Shown: piece after piece, positions 40,306 through 49,984 of the stretch
How the letters are laid out: the number at the start of each line of letters is the position of its first letter
Numbering within the stretch: the stretch's first letter is position 1
Source: CBDFGN01 sp965247065
GTDB taxonomy: Bacteria; Bacteroidota; Bacteroidia; Cytophagales; Cyclobacteriaceae
DNA: 64,000 nt
Assembly: GCA_965247065.1 (NCBI GenBank)
Contig: CBDFGN010000006.1
Coordinates: forward strand, 4,464,001-4,528,000
Direction: 5' to 3'
Program-made: the position numbers and the translations under genes
The notes under the pieces: model-generated
What the model was told of the DNA's origin: nothing
The model's database searches: none
Seen by the model: the letters and a program-made list of their open reading frames with translations, nothing else

Positions 40306-41379
40306 CTAGAACGCTGAACAGCATCTGGAGCAAGCCGGCATTAGTCCTCCCGCGCCGATCAAATCGGATCTAAACTGACCCATGATTGTTGAATTCCAAA
40401 TATCGCGCAGATCGTTCGCGTACAGATTGCCAATTGTCAGGTTGTAACATCTGCCGTGGGCTGGGATGACACTTCCGTCTGACTTTATCATTACCGCTCT
40501 AAAGACATCGTTACAGCGTTTGCCGAACTTATGACCCGGCTCATGGTAGAAGAGGTTTAATTCTGAAGCGCTGCCCAGGTCAGGTGAAAAGTCTATGGGA
40601 AAACCCAATTCCAGATTTCTCAGCTGCTGAACCTCCTCTTCCAATAGCTTCAGGTCCATATTTTCCAGGTCTAATTCTTCCATGTTCGAGCTGGTCGCCG
40701 GGTAGTTGTCCCCGAATTCTTCATTATGTTGGTTGGCCACCTCTTGGTTGGTGTAGTTAGTATGCATGAAACCGATTCTTTCCAATTCGAAGGATTGGAA
40801 AGATTTAGCAAATTCAACCAGGTGCCCGACGTTCCATTGGGTAATTGTGCAGTAGATGGAAACCCGGGGTGGATTAGAAAAACCGCCCAGGGCTTCAATT
40901 CCCTGAATTGCCCGTTCAAAAGAATTCTTATGACCCCTAATATGGTTATGAACTTCAGGAGGTCCGTCCAGGGAAACGAAGATCTCGTTAAGCCCAGCCT
41001 TTACCAAGTCCTCGGCCTTTGTTCTCAAGGTTAGCCCATTTGTCGTAATAGAGGTGTATAGATCATGATGATTTGCATAGTCAAGCGATGAAATTAAATC
41101 GGGATAGATTAAAGGTTCTGTAAAAGCATACCCCAATTTTACGTTCGGATAGAAGGCTTTTGCCTGATCGGCGATCTTGTGGAACAATGAGAGCGGCATG
41201 TTTATGGGATGGGAGCCCATCAGATTCTGAAAAAAAACACTACTTTGAAAATTGATTCCCACATCGCACATTTTGCAATGCAAATTGCAAATATTGTTTA
41301 CGCCCAGCACCAGCCATTCCGGTGGGTAAAATAACCTCCGGGGGTAGTAGTGAAGATTTATTTTGTTTAAGAGATCCAA
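40306..41379 (-). CDS. Radical SAM/SPASM-type protein
   Basis: The product is 357 residues. The radical-SAM cluster is ICNLHCKMCDVG (CxxxCxxC). A GLNEIFVSLDGPPEVHNHIRG segment follows. The C-terminus has extra cysteines (KRCNDVFRAVMIKSDG; CYNLTIGN; ACSRCCSAF) as in SPASM or twitch auxiliary-cluster domains. Enzymes of this type modify peptides or sugars, or act on alcohols. It starts 47 bp from the divergent gene at 41427. Confidence 0.9.
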   Translation of the reverse strand: MDLLNKINLHYYPRRLFYPPEWLVLGVNNICNLHCKMCDVGINFQSSVFFQNLMGSHPINMPLSLFHKIADQAKAFYPNVKLGYAFTEPLIYPDLISSLDYANHHDLYTSITTNGLTLRTKAEDLVKAGLNEIFVSLDGPPEVHNHIRGHKNSFERAIQGIEALGGFSNPPRVSIYCTITQWNVGHLVEFAKSFQSFELERIGFMHTNYTNQEVANQHNEEFGDNYPATSSNMEELDLENMDLKLLEEEVQQLRNLELGFPIDFSPDLGSASELNLFYHEPGHKFGKRCNDVFRAVMIKSDGSVIPAHGRCYNLTIGNLYANDLRDIWNSTIMGQFRSDLIGAGGLMPACSRCCSAF

Positions 41380-41426
41380 GGCCTTGTGTCGTATTTAAAG
41401 ATAAACAAACAAATTAGAGCGATAGC

Positions 41427-42413
41427 ATGATGGTGAAGGGTTTCTTAAAAAGACATCTTTTAGGCCACCTAATATCCCAGGAGTATGTTTGCCTGCCATT
41501 TGAGAAACTAACCAGGCCATTCAGAAGTTTCATAGTTCTCGCCGATGGATCTACTTTTGATGTCTCCGATTCAAATCTTTTGTTAGGGTACCGGCCCCTG
41601 ATTCTTGGCTTTTCGTCCCATCAGGATGGACCCTACAAGTCCGAAAGCAAGATCCAATTCGGGATTTCCCTTGATTACCCGCGAATGGATTCAACATGGC
41701 AAGGAGTCCCGAGTTCTTCGCAGTTCGTGGGACGAATTATCCTTGCAGCTTGTGACGAGCACCAATTTGGAGACCAGATCCTGTATTTATATCGAGGTGA
41801 ACATGGGGAGCACAGCTTATTGCCCAGGTATCAGCAATGGTTGAATGCGTTATGGGACGGATACAGGCACAAACCCGATCAGAATATTGATCTGGATCCC
41901 AATAACTACGAGCAGGTACGAATTGCCTACTCAATTCCGAGAGAAATTCATATAGCCACTATAGGGGAGAAAGGTGTCATAAACATGTTCCCAACAGATC
42001 TCCATGGTGCGGCGGATTCGGAGAATTATGTTGGCTCGCTCAGGAAAGCAGGGAAGGCCAACCGCCAGGTTGAAAGATTTCGCAAACTTACCCTGTCAAA
42101 AGTGGATTCAGCCATGCATAAGTGGGCTTATGAAATGGGCAAAAATCACATTAGAGATTTGAGACCTGAAGATGATTTTGCCTTTATCGGGCGCAGCCAA
42201 ACCTGGAACCACCCTTTGCCGGAGTCCACCTTGTCCTATCTGGAGTTGCAACAAATTTATCATCTGGACATAGACTTGCATCGGATCCATTTTTACGAAG
42301 TGGTCGGGAAAACGGTCCTTGACGACACCGCGACGAGTTTAGCCCATATTCATAGGTATTATTATGCCTGGCGTAAGTCAAATCATTTGCCCGGAGATTT
42401 TCTGATAAGATGA
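41427..42413 (+). CDS. Flavin-reductase-like (FMN-binding split-barrel) protein
   Basis: The product is 328 residues. The middle (residues about 165-230: REIHIATIGEKGVINMFPTDLHG) resembles the flavin-reductase-like split-barrel domain that binds FMN. The N-terminal 160 residues (FLKRHLLGHLISQEYV; FIVLADGSTFDVSD) are not assigned. It is the only plus-strand gene in 38-62 kb. Its 3' end overlaps the 3' end of the opposing GT2 gene by 31 bp. A role in supplying reduced flavin or modifying a glycan precursor is possible but unproven. Confidence 0.6.
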   Translation: MMVKGFLKRHLLGHLISQEYVCLPFEKLTRPFRSFIVLADGSTFDVSDSNLLLGYRPLILGFSSHQDGPYKSESKIQFGISLDYPRMDSTWQGVPSSSQFVGRIILAACDEHQFGDQILYLYRGEHGEHSLLPRYQQWLNALWDGYRHKPDQNIDLDPNNYEQVRIAYSIPREIHIATIGEKGVINMFPTDLHGAADSENYVGSLRKAGKANRQVERFRKLTLSKVDSAMHKWAYEMGKNHIRDLRPEDDFAFIGRSQTWNHPLPESTLSYLELQQIYHLDIDLHRIHFYEVVGKTVLDDTATSLAHIHRYYYAWRKSNHLPGDFLIR

Positions 42414-43282
42414 AAGCCCAGGAATATCATGGGAATTCGAATAATTGCTTTCCAGTTTCGCCAATTCAACCTGAAACTCCCCCAAAAATCTTTCGGTGCT
42501 GAGACGCCCCGTTGAAAGGCTTCGATTCCGCGGAGATACAGGAGTTCACTACAAGCGCGATTAAACTGCGGCTTTGAAATTACCCCATTCCGGTAAATTT
42601 TCCCCAAGGTGTGTTGATACTCATCCAGGCGATCTGGAGGGGAATCCTTAGTGGTATTTTGATCGTGCTTACGGATCCGAACCAGGTTTTCAAAAAGGAC
42701 CACAGCATCATGGTCCGCGGCCAGGCGGACCGTAAAATCATGAGCTCCCGAGTGCATGGCCTGGTCATACATTCCTGTGGTAGCCAGACATTTACGTCTA
42801 AAGGCAAGAGTCGATGGATATATTACAATTTCATTGGCAACCAGTTGCGGCAAAACACTCATAACCAAGGGAGAAGGCCCTTGGTTGGGATAAAGAGATG
42901 GCCTGATTACGCCGGTTTCAGTGAAGATGTCTGCATTAGTATAACTGATATTCACCTCCGGATTGTTCAGAAGGGCTCCTACTTGCAGGTCTAGTTTTTT
43001 GGGATCCCATAGATCATCTGAATCCAGCATGGCAAGGATCTCACCGTGGGACTTACCAATTCCCATGTTACGAAGTTTACTTAGGTGGCCATCGGTGTTG
43101 GGCACTTTGAAATAACGGATCCTTGGATCAACAAAGCTGCCAACAACTCGTTCGGTTTCGTCCTTGGAGTCTTCATCTATGATGATATATTCAAAATCCT
43201 GGTAAGTCTGCGTTAGAACTGATCGGATCGTTTCAGCAATCAAATGGCCGCGATTGTAGGTGATGGTTATGACGCTTACCAT
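42383..43282 (-). CDS. Glycosyltransferase family 2
   Basis: The product is 299 residues with a GT-A fold. VSVITITYNRGHLIAETIRSV, then YIIIDEDSKDETERVV and ILAMLDSDDLWDPKKLDLQ give the nucleotide-sugar site and the DxD-like motif. No membrane anchor is seen. The gene abuts the flippase gene (one shared base), so it belongs to the surface-polysaccharide operon. The sugar transferred cannot be told from this sequence. Confidence 0.9.
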   Translation of the reverse strand: MVSVITITYNRGHLIAETIRSVLTQTYQDFEYIIIDEDSKDETERVVGSFVDPRIRYFKVPNTDGHLSKLRNMGIGKSHGEILAMLDSDDLWDPKKLDLQVGALLNNPEVNISYTNADIFTETGVIRPSLYPNQGPSPLVMSVLPQLVANEIVIYPSTLAFRRKCLATTGMYDQAMHSGAHDFTVRLAADHDAVVLFENLVRIRKHDQNTTKDSPPDRLDEYQHTLGKIYRNGVISKPQFNRACSELLYLRGIEAFQRGVSAPKDFWGSFRLNWRNWKAIIRIPMIFLGFHLIRKSPGK

Positions 43283-44490
43283 TATTTGTCTACAAAAGGC
43301 ATCTTTCGATAAAAAAGAACGACAATCAAGGCCTGCGAAAAAATACCCGCCAAAAGTGCCCCCTCAAGTCCGTAAATTGGCGTGAGAGCCAAACTTCCCA
43401 ATAAATTTGCTATCCCTCCAGCCAGGGAATATGCCGCCACCAAATTCTGCCTTTTGTGCCTGCCATATTCAAAGTTTCGGATAAGGTAAACATAGAAAAG
43501 AAAAACGTACAGATAACCCAAAATGTAAAGCATCAAGCTGAACTCAAAGTTGTACAAGTGCTTCATAAACATATAGGTGAACCACAGACAAAGGAGGGTA
43601 ATCCCGATGCCTGCGAAGATAAAATTGCGTTCTAGCTTCCTTAGGGATTCATATTTGAGACGGTAAATATTACGGGCAAAAGGGCTTAGAAAGAGACTGG
43701 CAACCAACTGCGAAAATGCTAAGAAGTTGGTGAATACCTGGTATCGGCCAACCTCCTGGGCCTCGAGGATCAGGGCCACGCAATAAAGATCAGTGCGCTG
43801 CTGTAGCATCCCACTTAACGATAAGAACATAAACGGCAGGGCCGCAAACAACCATGGTCCTATCTGGCCGGGAGCCGAAAAGGTTGACCATCCGGAGCTC
43901 GTAAGCGCTTGGCCCCAAAAATGTCGATACCTGACCAGGATAATAGCACACTTGAAGATCGTTGCAATCGAATACACTTGAACAATGAGTTCCAGGTCCA
44001 GCTGATCCTTAAGGAAGATGATAGGCACGATGATAAGAACGAGGCCGGCCAGGTCGTTAAGTGCCGCGAATCCAAAATCTTTTTCGAACGTTACCAATGG
44101 CTCGAATGATTGGAAACCGAACCTGGCGGTCGCCCAAAGCCCCAGCCAGATCAGGATGCTGGTATCATATTCAAGAAAGGCAACGAGCAGCAGAAAAAGG
44201 GCCAGCAAAGGCCCTCTTGAGAGCATAGACTGCAACCACGCCGACCGCATTTGGTCCGGCCGCAGGCTGAATTCCCGGATCAAATAAAGTCGGTTACCCC
44301 AGTTGACCAGGTTGAAGCCAAATTCAAAGATCAGCAGCAGATAAACGATTTGGCCCCAAAAATCGACAGAAGTAAATCGTATGATCAGGAACGAAACCAG
44401 GAAAGTACTTATAGGCTGTAGGGCTCGGGAGAAACCATTAAGTACAATGTACTTTGCCCGTCTTAATATTTTTAGCCAATGGATCTGCAA
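43282..44490 (-). CDS. Polysaccharide flippase (Wzx/MOP-type)
   Basis: The product is 402 residues with about 12 hydrophobic segments of the polysaccharide-transport (MATE-like) type. The first begins ALQPISTFLVSFLIIRFTSVDFWGQI, and KRQNLVAAYSLAGGIANLLGS occurs late, as expected. The likely function is to flip a lipid-linked glycan across the inner membrane. It is next to GT2 on one side and 80 bp from the membrane glycosyltransferase at 44571. A second flippase lies at 60829, so the region may serve two glycans. Confidence 0.85.
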   Translation of the reverse strand: MQIHWLKILRRAKYIVLNGFSRALQPISTFLVSFLIIRFTSVDFWGQIVYLLLIFEFGFNLVNWGNRLYLIREFSLRPDQMRSAWLQSMLSRGPLLALFLLLVAFLEYDTSILIWLGLWATARFGFQSFEPLVTFEKDFGFAALNDLAGLVLIIVPIIFLKDQLDLELIVQVYSIATIFKCAIILVRYRHFWGQALTSSGWSTFSAPGQIGPWLFAALPFMFLSLSGMLQQRTDLYCVALILEAQEVGRYQVFTNFLAFSQLVASLFLSPFARNIYRLKYESLRKLERNFIFAGIGITLLCLWFTYMFMKHLYNFEFSLMLYILGYLYVFLFYVYLIRNFEYGRHKRQNLVAAYSLAGGIANLLGSLALTPIYGLEGALLAGIFSQALIVVLFYRKMPFVDK

Positions 44491-44570
44491 AATCAGAATT
44501 TATCCTCTTCTAAAGCGGGCCGGTTCATTGGAGACTGAGGGCAGGGTCGGTCAAAAATAATGCTACCATA

Positions 44571-45806
44571 TCAGGGAAAAGCGGTTTTGGAAATCTTACC
44601 CTTTGACCAGTCCCAAACCATTGCCCAGGAGATTATCAAAATGAAATTTATTAACCACAATCTGGGATACAAAAAAGGCAACGGCCAGTTAGATTTGGAT
44701 ACTATCCAGCCCACCGGGGTCAATCCCAGCAGAAGGTACGATAACAACAGGATCCAGGCGTATTTGCTCGGTTTCTTGAGAAGCATTAGAACCGGGAATG
44801 CAAGCATTAAAAAATGGTATGAGCCACTGGCTGGGAGGATGGTCATAAGGGCAATTCCGATCAACCCGAACTCCAATTCGTGGCCCTCGGACACCGCAGC
44901 CTTCTTACTCAGCTTAACCAGGTACAAGGTTCCAAATAGCAGCGCTGAATAAATGCCAACCAAACTCAGATACTTGCCTGGCCCCCAATTCACCATCGGA
45001 TTCGCATTTCTGACCGAATCGTAGACGAACAGGTTGCTTAGGAAGCTGTTCCAGGATTGAAACTGGACCGCGAAGATACTTTGCCCCGGGATTTTGCCAA
45101 AAAGGTGAGCCGGTAAAACTTCACCGTAGTAATGCTCAGTGGCGGATTGAAACCCAATCCATTGACCCAGCAAGAGAACCGCGACGGTGACAAACGACCA
45201 GAGGACTAACTGCCCGTTCTTCCTCCAGGTATACACCGCAAGTATGTAGGACGGGTAATATTTGAATACTGAAATAACGCCTAGTATGGGCCCTGCTATC
45301 CTCTTTGGGCCTTTCCTCTCTATAAGATGCACTAGGAGCATCAGGAAAAGGATAAGTAGGTAAACCTGGCCAAATCGAATGTTTGTGGACAGTGCGATCC
45401 CGGTTCCCAATATGAGCCCGGTACTCTTAAGCCAATTCCAATCCGACACTTGTTTCACTAGAATGATCACTCCATAGAGCAAAAACAGATTTATGATTAG
45501 CCAAATTCTTTTGGCATGCATTGGCTCAAATAAAGTCAAAGGCAAGAATAGGGTGGCGGTAAGAGGAGGAAAAGGGCCAAAATTGCCCTTTTCATAAATT
45601 CCGGAGGCCTGTATCTGTTCGTTGAACCACTTATAATCGTAGAACTGCACAACCTGCTCGCCTTTAGCAAGTAATTGGGCCGAGACAAAATAATTGGGAA
45701 AATCGGTTTCTATTTTTTCCCACCCAGGAATTATGCCTTTTAGAAGAAGGTGAAGTGCTAATCCTAATACGGTGACCCGGATCCAATATTTCCTGATGAA
45801 ACTCAT
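44571..45806 (-). CDS. GT87-like (DUF2029) membrane mannosyltransferase-type protein
   Basis: The product is about 411 residues with roughly 10 membrane helices. The signature region is FPNYFVSAQLLAKGEQVVQFYDYKWFNEQI and GNFGPFPPLTATLFLPLTLF, typical of the DUF2029/GT87 group that uses polyprenyl-phosphate sugars. The start used is the ATG at 45806 (MSFIRKYWIRV), which overlaps the upstream stop (ATGA), rather than an ATG 22 codons earlier. Confidence 0.8.
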   Translation of the reverse strand: MSFIRKYWIRVTVLGLALHLLLKGIIPGWEKIETDFPNYFVSAQLLAKGEQVVQFYDYKWFNEQIQASGIYEKGNFGPFPPLTATLFLPLTLFEPMHAKRIWLIINLFLLYGVIILVKQVSDWNWLKSTGLILGTGIALSTNIRFGQVYLLILFLMLLVHLIERKGPKRIAGPILGVISVFKYYPSYILAVYTWRKNGQLVLWSFVTVAVLLLGQWIGFQSATEHYYGEVLPAHLFGKIPGQSIFAVQFQSWNSFLSNLFVYDSVRNANPMVNWGPGKYLSLVGIYSALLFGTLYLVKLSKKAAVSEGHELEFGLIGIALMTILPASGSYHFLMLAFPVLMLLKKPSKYAWILLLSYLLLGLTPVGWIVSKSNWPLPFLYPRLWLINFILIISWAMVWDWSKGKISKTAFP

Positions 45807-47407
45807 TCCGGATCTGCTGATTTTCTTTTGTAAATATCTAACAGCGAATATTGAGAACTTGGCACTGAACAAAGCATCTCAAATTCGGAAGTATCGAAAG
45901 TATTCATGAATCGCGCTCGCTGGGTTTCTTTTATGGACACCAAAACATAATCCGCTTGTTGGAAGGGGACAATGTGAACCCGGTTTCGCAAGGCCTTGTC
46001 AAGAATGGCCCGATTTGCTACCGCAGGGTAACCCAATTTAGAGTGGATAAACAGGGAGTCTGAAGGTTCTTTACCAATGGTTTCCAGCCCTTCGCGGAAC
46101 GCCAAACCCCAGTAATCGCCTTCAAAATTTGAGCGCTCATCGCGGCCGGCCAATAAATTAAAGTACTCGTGTTGGTAAGGATGAAAAGAAATTATGTCAA
46201 ACGTAGCCTTCATTAACGCGAACAACACAACGGCCAGGACCAGCCGGTTCCACAGCGGTTTGGTCGACGTCTTATCGTACAACCACTTCAATCCGGAAAC
46301 CGAGAATACAATCAAACCGGGATAGATAAAATAGAAATGTCGCCAGCCGTTATAGGATACGGAGTCAGCAATTACAACAAAACCCCATGGAATCAATACG
46401 GTCAAAAAGACGACAAAAAGAAATTCCTGTCGAATATCCGACCAGGACAAAATCGGAATGCGGGAAGCCCACTTAACAAAGCCAGATAGACAAAATCCAA
46501 GGTATATTATCGGGGTAGTAACTCCTATCCAGACCAGGTGATAGTACCAAGGCAACTGTTGAGAGTTTATCAGAGATCCCATGAAAAGCATATCTATTCG
46601 TGCCGGGAAATTGTTCAGGAATTTAGCCGAGTTGATGAAGTGCTGTTGCGGATTCTCCCAAAGCAGGGGCCAGAACAAGATCGTAAAAGCCATCACTGAG
46701 CCGGTGAATATGAAAGCTCTTCCTAATCTTCTAGGGAGCCCCAAAGATGAGTCCAGGAAGACGAGGGCAACGGTAATCAAAGGCATGAAGATACCTGGAA
46801 TCCGGATATCGATTAGCGCACCGCAGGCCGCAGAATGAATAATGGTCCAACCAACGCTTTTGTTGGTAAGGGTCCTGACCAAGGTGTAGGTCGAAATGAT
46901 GTAGAGTGAGAGAAACGGTATGTCTTTGGGATTGTAAAAAGAATGGGCGAAAAGACGCGGCGAAAGAATTAAAAAGGCGACCCCTGCGAGTGCTAACCAG
47001 TTTCCGTAATGTTCACGAATCAAGTACCAGAAGACAATGGTAGCTATCCAAAATAGCAGAAAATTGCAGAAGTGCCGGTAAAAGTAGATCGCGCGCGAGT
47101 CCGTAAGCCCCAGGATAAATTGGCCCGCCGCCAGAGGGAGTTCAAAAAAGACCCCGTGGTAGCGATGTTCATTTTCCATCATTTCACCCGGTCGGACTGA
47201 AAGGCTTGACCCCAATGGCGATCCTAGTTTCTGGTGTACATACGAAATGGCGACCAAACCTCTATATTGACTCGCAGGTTCATCCCAGGAGACGCCATAA
47301 TCACGATACACACTGATTCCGGTTACCAGATATGACCCGAAGAATAGGATAACAACGAAGCGCCAGAAATTAGGCTTGTTATTGGCAAAAGAGAGAATGC
47401 GATTCAT
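45803..47407 (-). CDS. Polytopic membrane protein, GT39/ArnT-like
   Basis: The product is 534 residues with many membrane helices. The N-terminus has RDYGVSWDEPASQYRG, an acidic periplasmic motif like that of the GT-C glycosyltransferases of the GT39 class, and FYNPKDIPFLSLYIIST follows. The C-terminal 130 residues appear soluble. It likely adds a sugar from a polyprenyl-phosphate donor. It is coupled by an ATGA overlap to the next gene (44571) and 4 bp from the radical-SAM gene upstream. Confidence 0.75.
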   Translation of the reverse strand: MNRILSFANNKPNFWRFVVILFFGSYLVTGISVYRDYGVSWDEPASQYRGLVAISYVHQKLGSPLGSSLSVRPGEMMENEHRYHGVFFELPLAAGQFILGLTDSRAIYFYRHFCNFLLFWIATIVFWYLIREHYGNWLALAGVAFLILSPRLFAHSFYNPKDIPFLSLYIISTYTLVRTLTNKSVGWTIIHSAACGALIDIRIPGIFMPLITVALVFLDSSLGLPRRLGRAFIFTGSVMAFTILFWPLLWENPQQHFINSAKFLNNFPARIDMLFMGSLINSQQLPWYYHLVWIGVTTPIIYLGFCLSGFVKWASRIPILSWSDIRQEFLFVVFLTVLIPWGFVVIADSVSYNGWRHFYFIYPGLIVFSVSGLKWLYDKTSTKPLWNRLVLAVVLFALMKATFDIISFHPYQHEYFNLLAGRDERSNFEGDYWGLAFREGLETIGKEPSDSLFIHSKLGYPAVANRAILDKALRNRVHIVPFQQADYVLVSIKETQRARFMNTFDTSEFEMLCSVPSSQYSLLDIYKRKSADPE

Positions 47408-47411
47408 TCAC

Positions 47412-48794
47412 CTAGACAATGTTTTTGATCATCTGGTAGCCCTCTCTGAGGTGCGTGGCTAACTCAATGCGATTACTGACCGACCGTAATCGCTTCCACA
47501 GGTAATGCGGCCTTAGGTAAAACTTTCTATAGGCCTCCTTCTTAAGCTCCATGATTTCATCAGCCGAAAGAATGCCCGTGCCCATTGTGATGAAGCTGCC
47601 CGACTGATCCATAATTTGATCTGACTCGGTAATTAGACCCTGATCTATAGCTTCCTGGCGGAAAGAAGTATTGGCGCGAGGGACGGCTACGTTAAAAGAG
47701 GCATAATCGGCTTCAAGTTCAATAGCGAAGTCCACCGTATTTCTGATGGATTTCCGGCTTTGTCCGGGAACTCCGATGAGAAAAGTTCCCATACGGCGTA
47801 TGCCGATGCCCTTTGTCAGTTCAAAGGCGTGCCTTATTTGCTCGGTAGTATATTCTTTCTTATATCTTTTTAGATATTCTTCCTCAGCCCATTCCACACC
47901 AAACATTATCACATTGCAACCCGCGGCCTTCATATTGAGCAGCTTTTCCTCGGTCATTAAGTCTACCCTGGAGAAGCAAACCCATTGGAAACCAGGTTTG
48001 ACCTTTGCCATATAGTCTAATATCGGTTCGGTTATTTTGGGGTTGAGATAAAATGTTTGGTCGGAAAAATAGATGTACTTAGTGCCCAGTTCCCGAAGGA
48101 CCTCCAACTCCTTGATCACCTCCTCGGCAGTTCTGGATTTGAACTGAAGAGTCGACATGATACAGAAGGTACAGGGATAGGGACAAGCATAGTTTGTTAA
48201 TACCGTGGCCATCGGGTAACCTGTTGCAAAGGGGTACCGGTATAATTTATTCTTAAACTTATCGTGGAGTGGTGTAGGAATATTCACAAGGGAGCCGTTG
48301 CTCGGGTTGTTTATTATGTGACCGTTTCTTTTGAATACGAGGCCTCGGACCTTGTGAAATTCTCCTTTGAAATATTCAAGGCTTCCTCCTAAGAAGAAAT
48401 CAGTTATAATCCCGTCGAGCCAGGAATGAGCATCCAGGAACTTTTCTGGATTTTCAAGGAACAAATCGCCTGAGGCCAATATCGATGCAGATCCAACCTG
48501 ACTTTTAAGATCTTTGAAGAACGCAGAATCCTGTCTCCATGAAACAGATCCACATTGGGTTACAATCAGGGCAGGATCGAATTCCACAACCCGCCGCAGT
48601 GTATCCCGGGGATTTAGTTTCTCGGCAATGGAATCAATGACCAGGGAGTTGATCTCCGGATCCGCGAAAAACCCGGTTTGGATCAATAGGTCAATCGGTT
48701 GGGGGAGGTAATCGGCTTTCGAGACCTTAGAACAGTAGTAGTCCCTGATAAAAAGACGGTCGCCAGGCGGATTCAGAAACAATACCCTGTTCAT
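47412..48794 (-). CDS. Radical SAM protein with B12-binding-like N-terminus
   Basis: The product is 460 residues. The N-terminus (RVLFLNPPGDRLFIRDYYCSK, LVIDSIAEKLNP) is of the cobalamin-binding type. The cluster motif is TNYACPYPCTFCIMST. GCNVIMFGVEWAEEEYLKRY and GTFLIGVPGQSRKSIRNTV continue the barrel. It sits between a glycosyltransferase (GT9) and a membrane glycosyltransferase, and overlaps the GT9 gene by 4 bp (ATGA). It is a paralogue of the genes at 38788, 49985 and 52170. Confidence 0.9.
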   Translation of the reverse strand: MNRVLFLNPPGDRLFIRDYYCSKVSKADYLPQPIDLLIQTGFFADPEINSLVIDSIAEKLNPRDTLRRVVEFDPALIVTQCGSVSWRQDSAFFKDLKSQVGSASILASGDLFLENPEKFLDAHSWLDGIITDFFLGGSLEYFKGEFHKVRGLVFKRNGHIINNPSNGSLVNIPTPLHDKFKNKLYRYPFATGYPMATVLTNYACPYPCTFCIMSTLQFKSRTAEEVIKELEVLRELGTKYIYFSDQTFYLNPKITEPILDYMAKVKPGFQWVCFSRVDLMTEEKLLNMKAAGCNVIMFGVEWAEEEYLKRYKKEYTTEQIRHAFELTKGIGIRRMGTFLIGVPGQSRKSIRNTVDFAIELEADYASFNVAVPRANTSFRQEAIDQGLITESDQIMDQSGSFITMGTGILSADEIMELKKEAYRKFYLRPHYLWKRLRSVSNRIELATHLREGYQMIKNIV

Positions 48795-49978
48795 GTTCTT
48801 TCCATTATTGCCGTTGAGCTGGAAATCAAGTTCGTGCCAGCTGGGTAGTTTACCTTTCGAAATTCGGGCTGATCTCGCAATAGTGCTTTTGCCGCGGCGA
48901 CAATCCTTTGTGGGTCTAAGTCACGCATACAATTGATAGACCCGTTACAGGCCTCCCCTACTATCGATTTGGGACTCAAAAAACATGGAGCGCAATCCTT
49001 TTCCAATGAAATGTTGACCAGGCCATTATTCTGCTTATATCCGAGATCAGAAAAATGAGTTGGACCCCAAATGGCGATTGTGGGGGTGCCAAGGAAAGCG
49101 GCCAAATGCATTGGCCCGGAGTCGTTGGTGATCAACAGGGCAGTGTCGGCTAACTCGCTGATCAAATCGGTTAAGCTCCAATCACCGGCGCAATTATGAG
49201 CCGGAATCCCTAATGCCTCCAGAGATCTATGGGATTTGTCTACGTACGCTATTTCCTGGCCATCCCCGGTAAGCTTAAAAATCAAATTCGAATCCCAATG
49301 GTACAGGTCTTTGATAACCGTTTCAAACCCATTCGAGGGGTACCTGCGTTCAATTAAATATTGGCCTGCATTCAGGTTTACCAAGATCTTGGTGCGGTTG
49401 ACCTCAACCGTCCAAATCTCTGACCTGGGAGGCTCCCGCCTCATGGATTGCAAGCACTTCTCCGCAAAGTGCCACACCGAATTTGCCGCAATGCTCTGTA
49501 CTATTCCGTTCTTGAATATTTTGGTTTTAGGTCGATTGTCGAATCCGTAAAAATAAGCACCGGATACGACGGAGGCCGTAAACCGGTATATGGAAACGAG
49601 GTTGCTACAACGTTCTAAATCCAACAGGATGTCAGGGTTGAAACTTTTGATCCTAGAAATGAGTCGCGACAAATCGAAGAGAGCTCCGAATAGGCTGTCT
49701 CTGATCACTCCTATATTAGGATAACCAAGAAGTTTACACAATTGCTCATTGCCAGCCAGGGTGCAAACTAGTACCTGGGATTTGTCGACTCCGTTCTTTT
49801 CAAGGATCGAAGTCAGCCTCACAATACTGCCCATGCCGAAGAATTTGAAGAGTACCAATTTCTGATCTCCGGAAGGCCTGTGACGAATGCGGATAGGCAT
49901 AATTTGATACAATGCTTCAACCGCCCGAGTGACGGGCCAGGCGGATTTATCAATTTTGATTAGGAACCGCGGATGCAT
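48791..49978 (-). CDS. Glycosyltransferase family 9 (heptosyltransferase-like)
   Basis: The product is 395 residues. It has two Rossmann domains; the family-9 signature is LLITNDSGPMHLAAFLGTP followed by TIAIWGPTHFSDLGY. It has extra cysteines (CAPCFLSP; CNGSINCMRD), as in many GT9 members of Bacteroidota. GT9 enzymes move heptose or similar onto lipid A-core sugars. The usual DSGPMHLAA motif is intact. It lies 6 bp downstream of the radical-SAM gene at 49985 and overlaps the next one, so it is one operon. Confidence 0.9.
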   Translation of the reverse strand: MHPRFLIKIDKSAWPVTRAVEALYQIMPIRIRHRPSGDQKLVLFKFFGMGSIVRLTSILEKNGVDKSQVLVCTLAGNEQLCKLLGYPNIGVIRDSLFGALFDLSRLISRIKSFNPDILLDLERCSNLVSIYRFTASVVSGAYFYGFDNRPKTKIFKNGIVQSIAANSVWHFAEKCLQSMRREPPRSEIWTVEVNRTKILVNLNAGQYLIERRYPSNGFETVIKDLYHWDSNLIFKLTGDGQEIAYVDKSHRSLEALGIPAHNCAGDWSLTDLISELADTALLITNDSGPMHLAAFLGTPTIAIWGPTHFSDLGYKQNNGLVNISLEKDCAPCFLSPKSIVGEACNGSINCMRDLDPQRIVAAAKALLRDQPEFRKVNYPAGTNLISSSTAIMERT

Positions 49979-49984
49979 CGGATT

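Noticed and set aside
44560..44952. Plus-strand frame of 130 codons
   Set aside because: It lies antisense within the GT87-like gene and has no recognisable domain.
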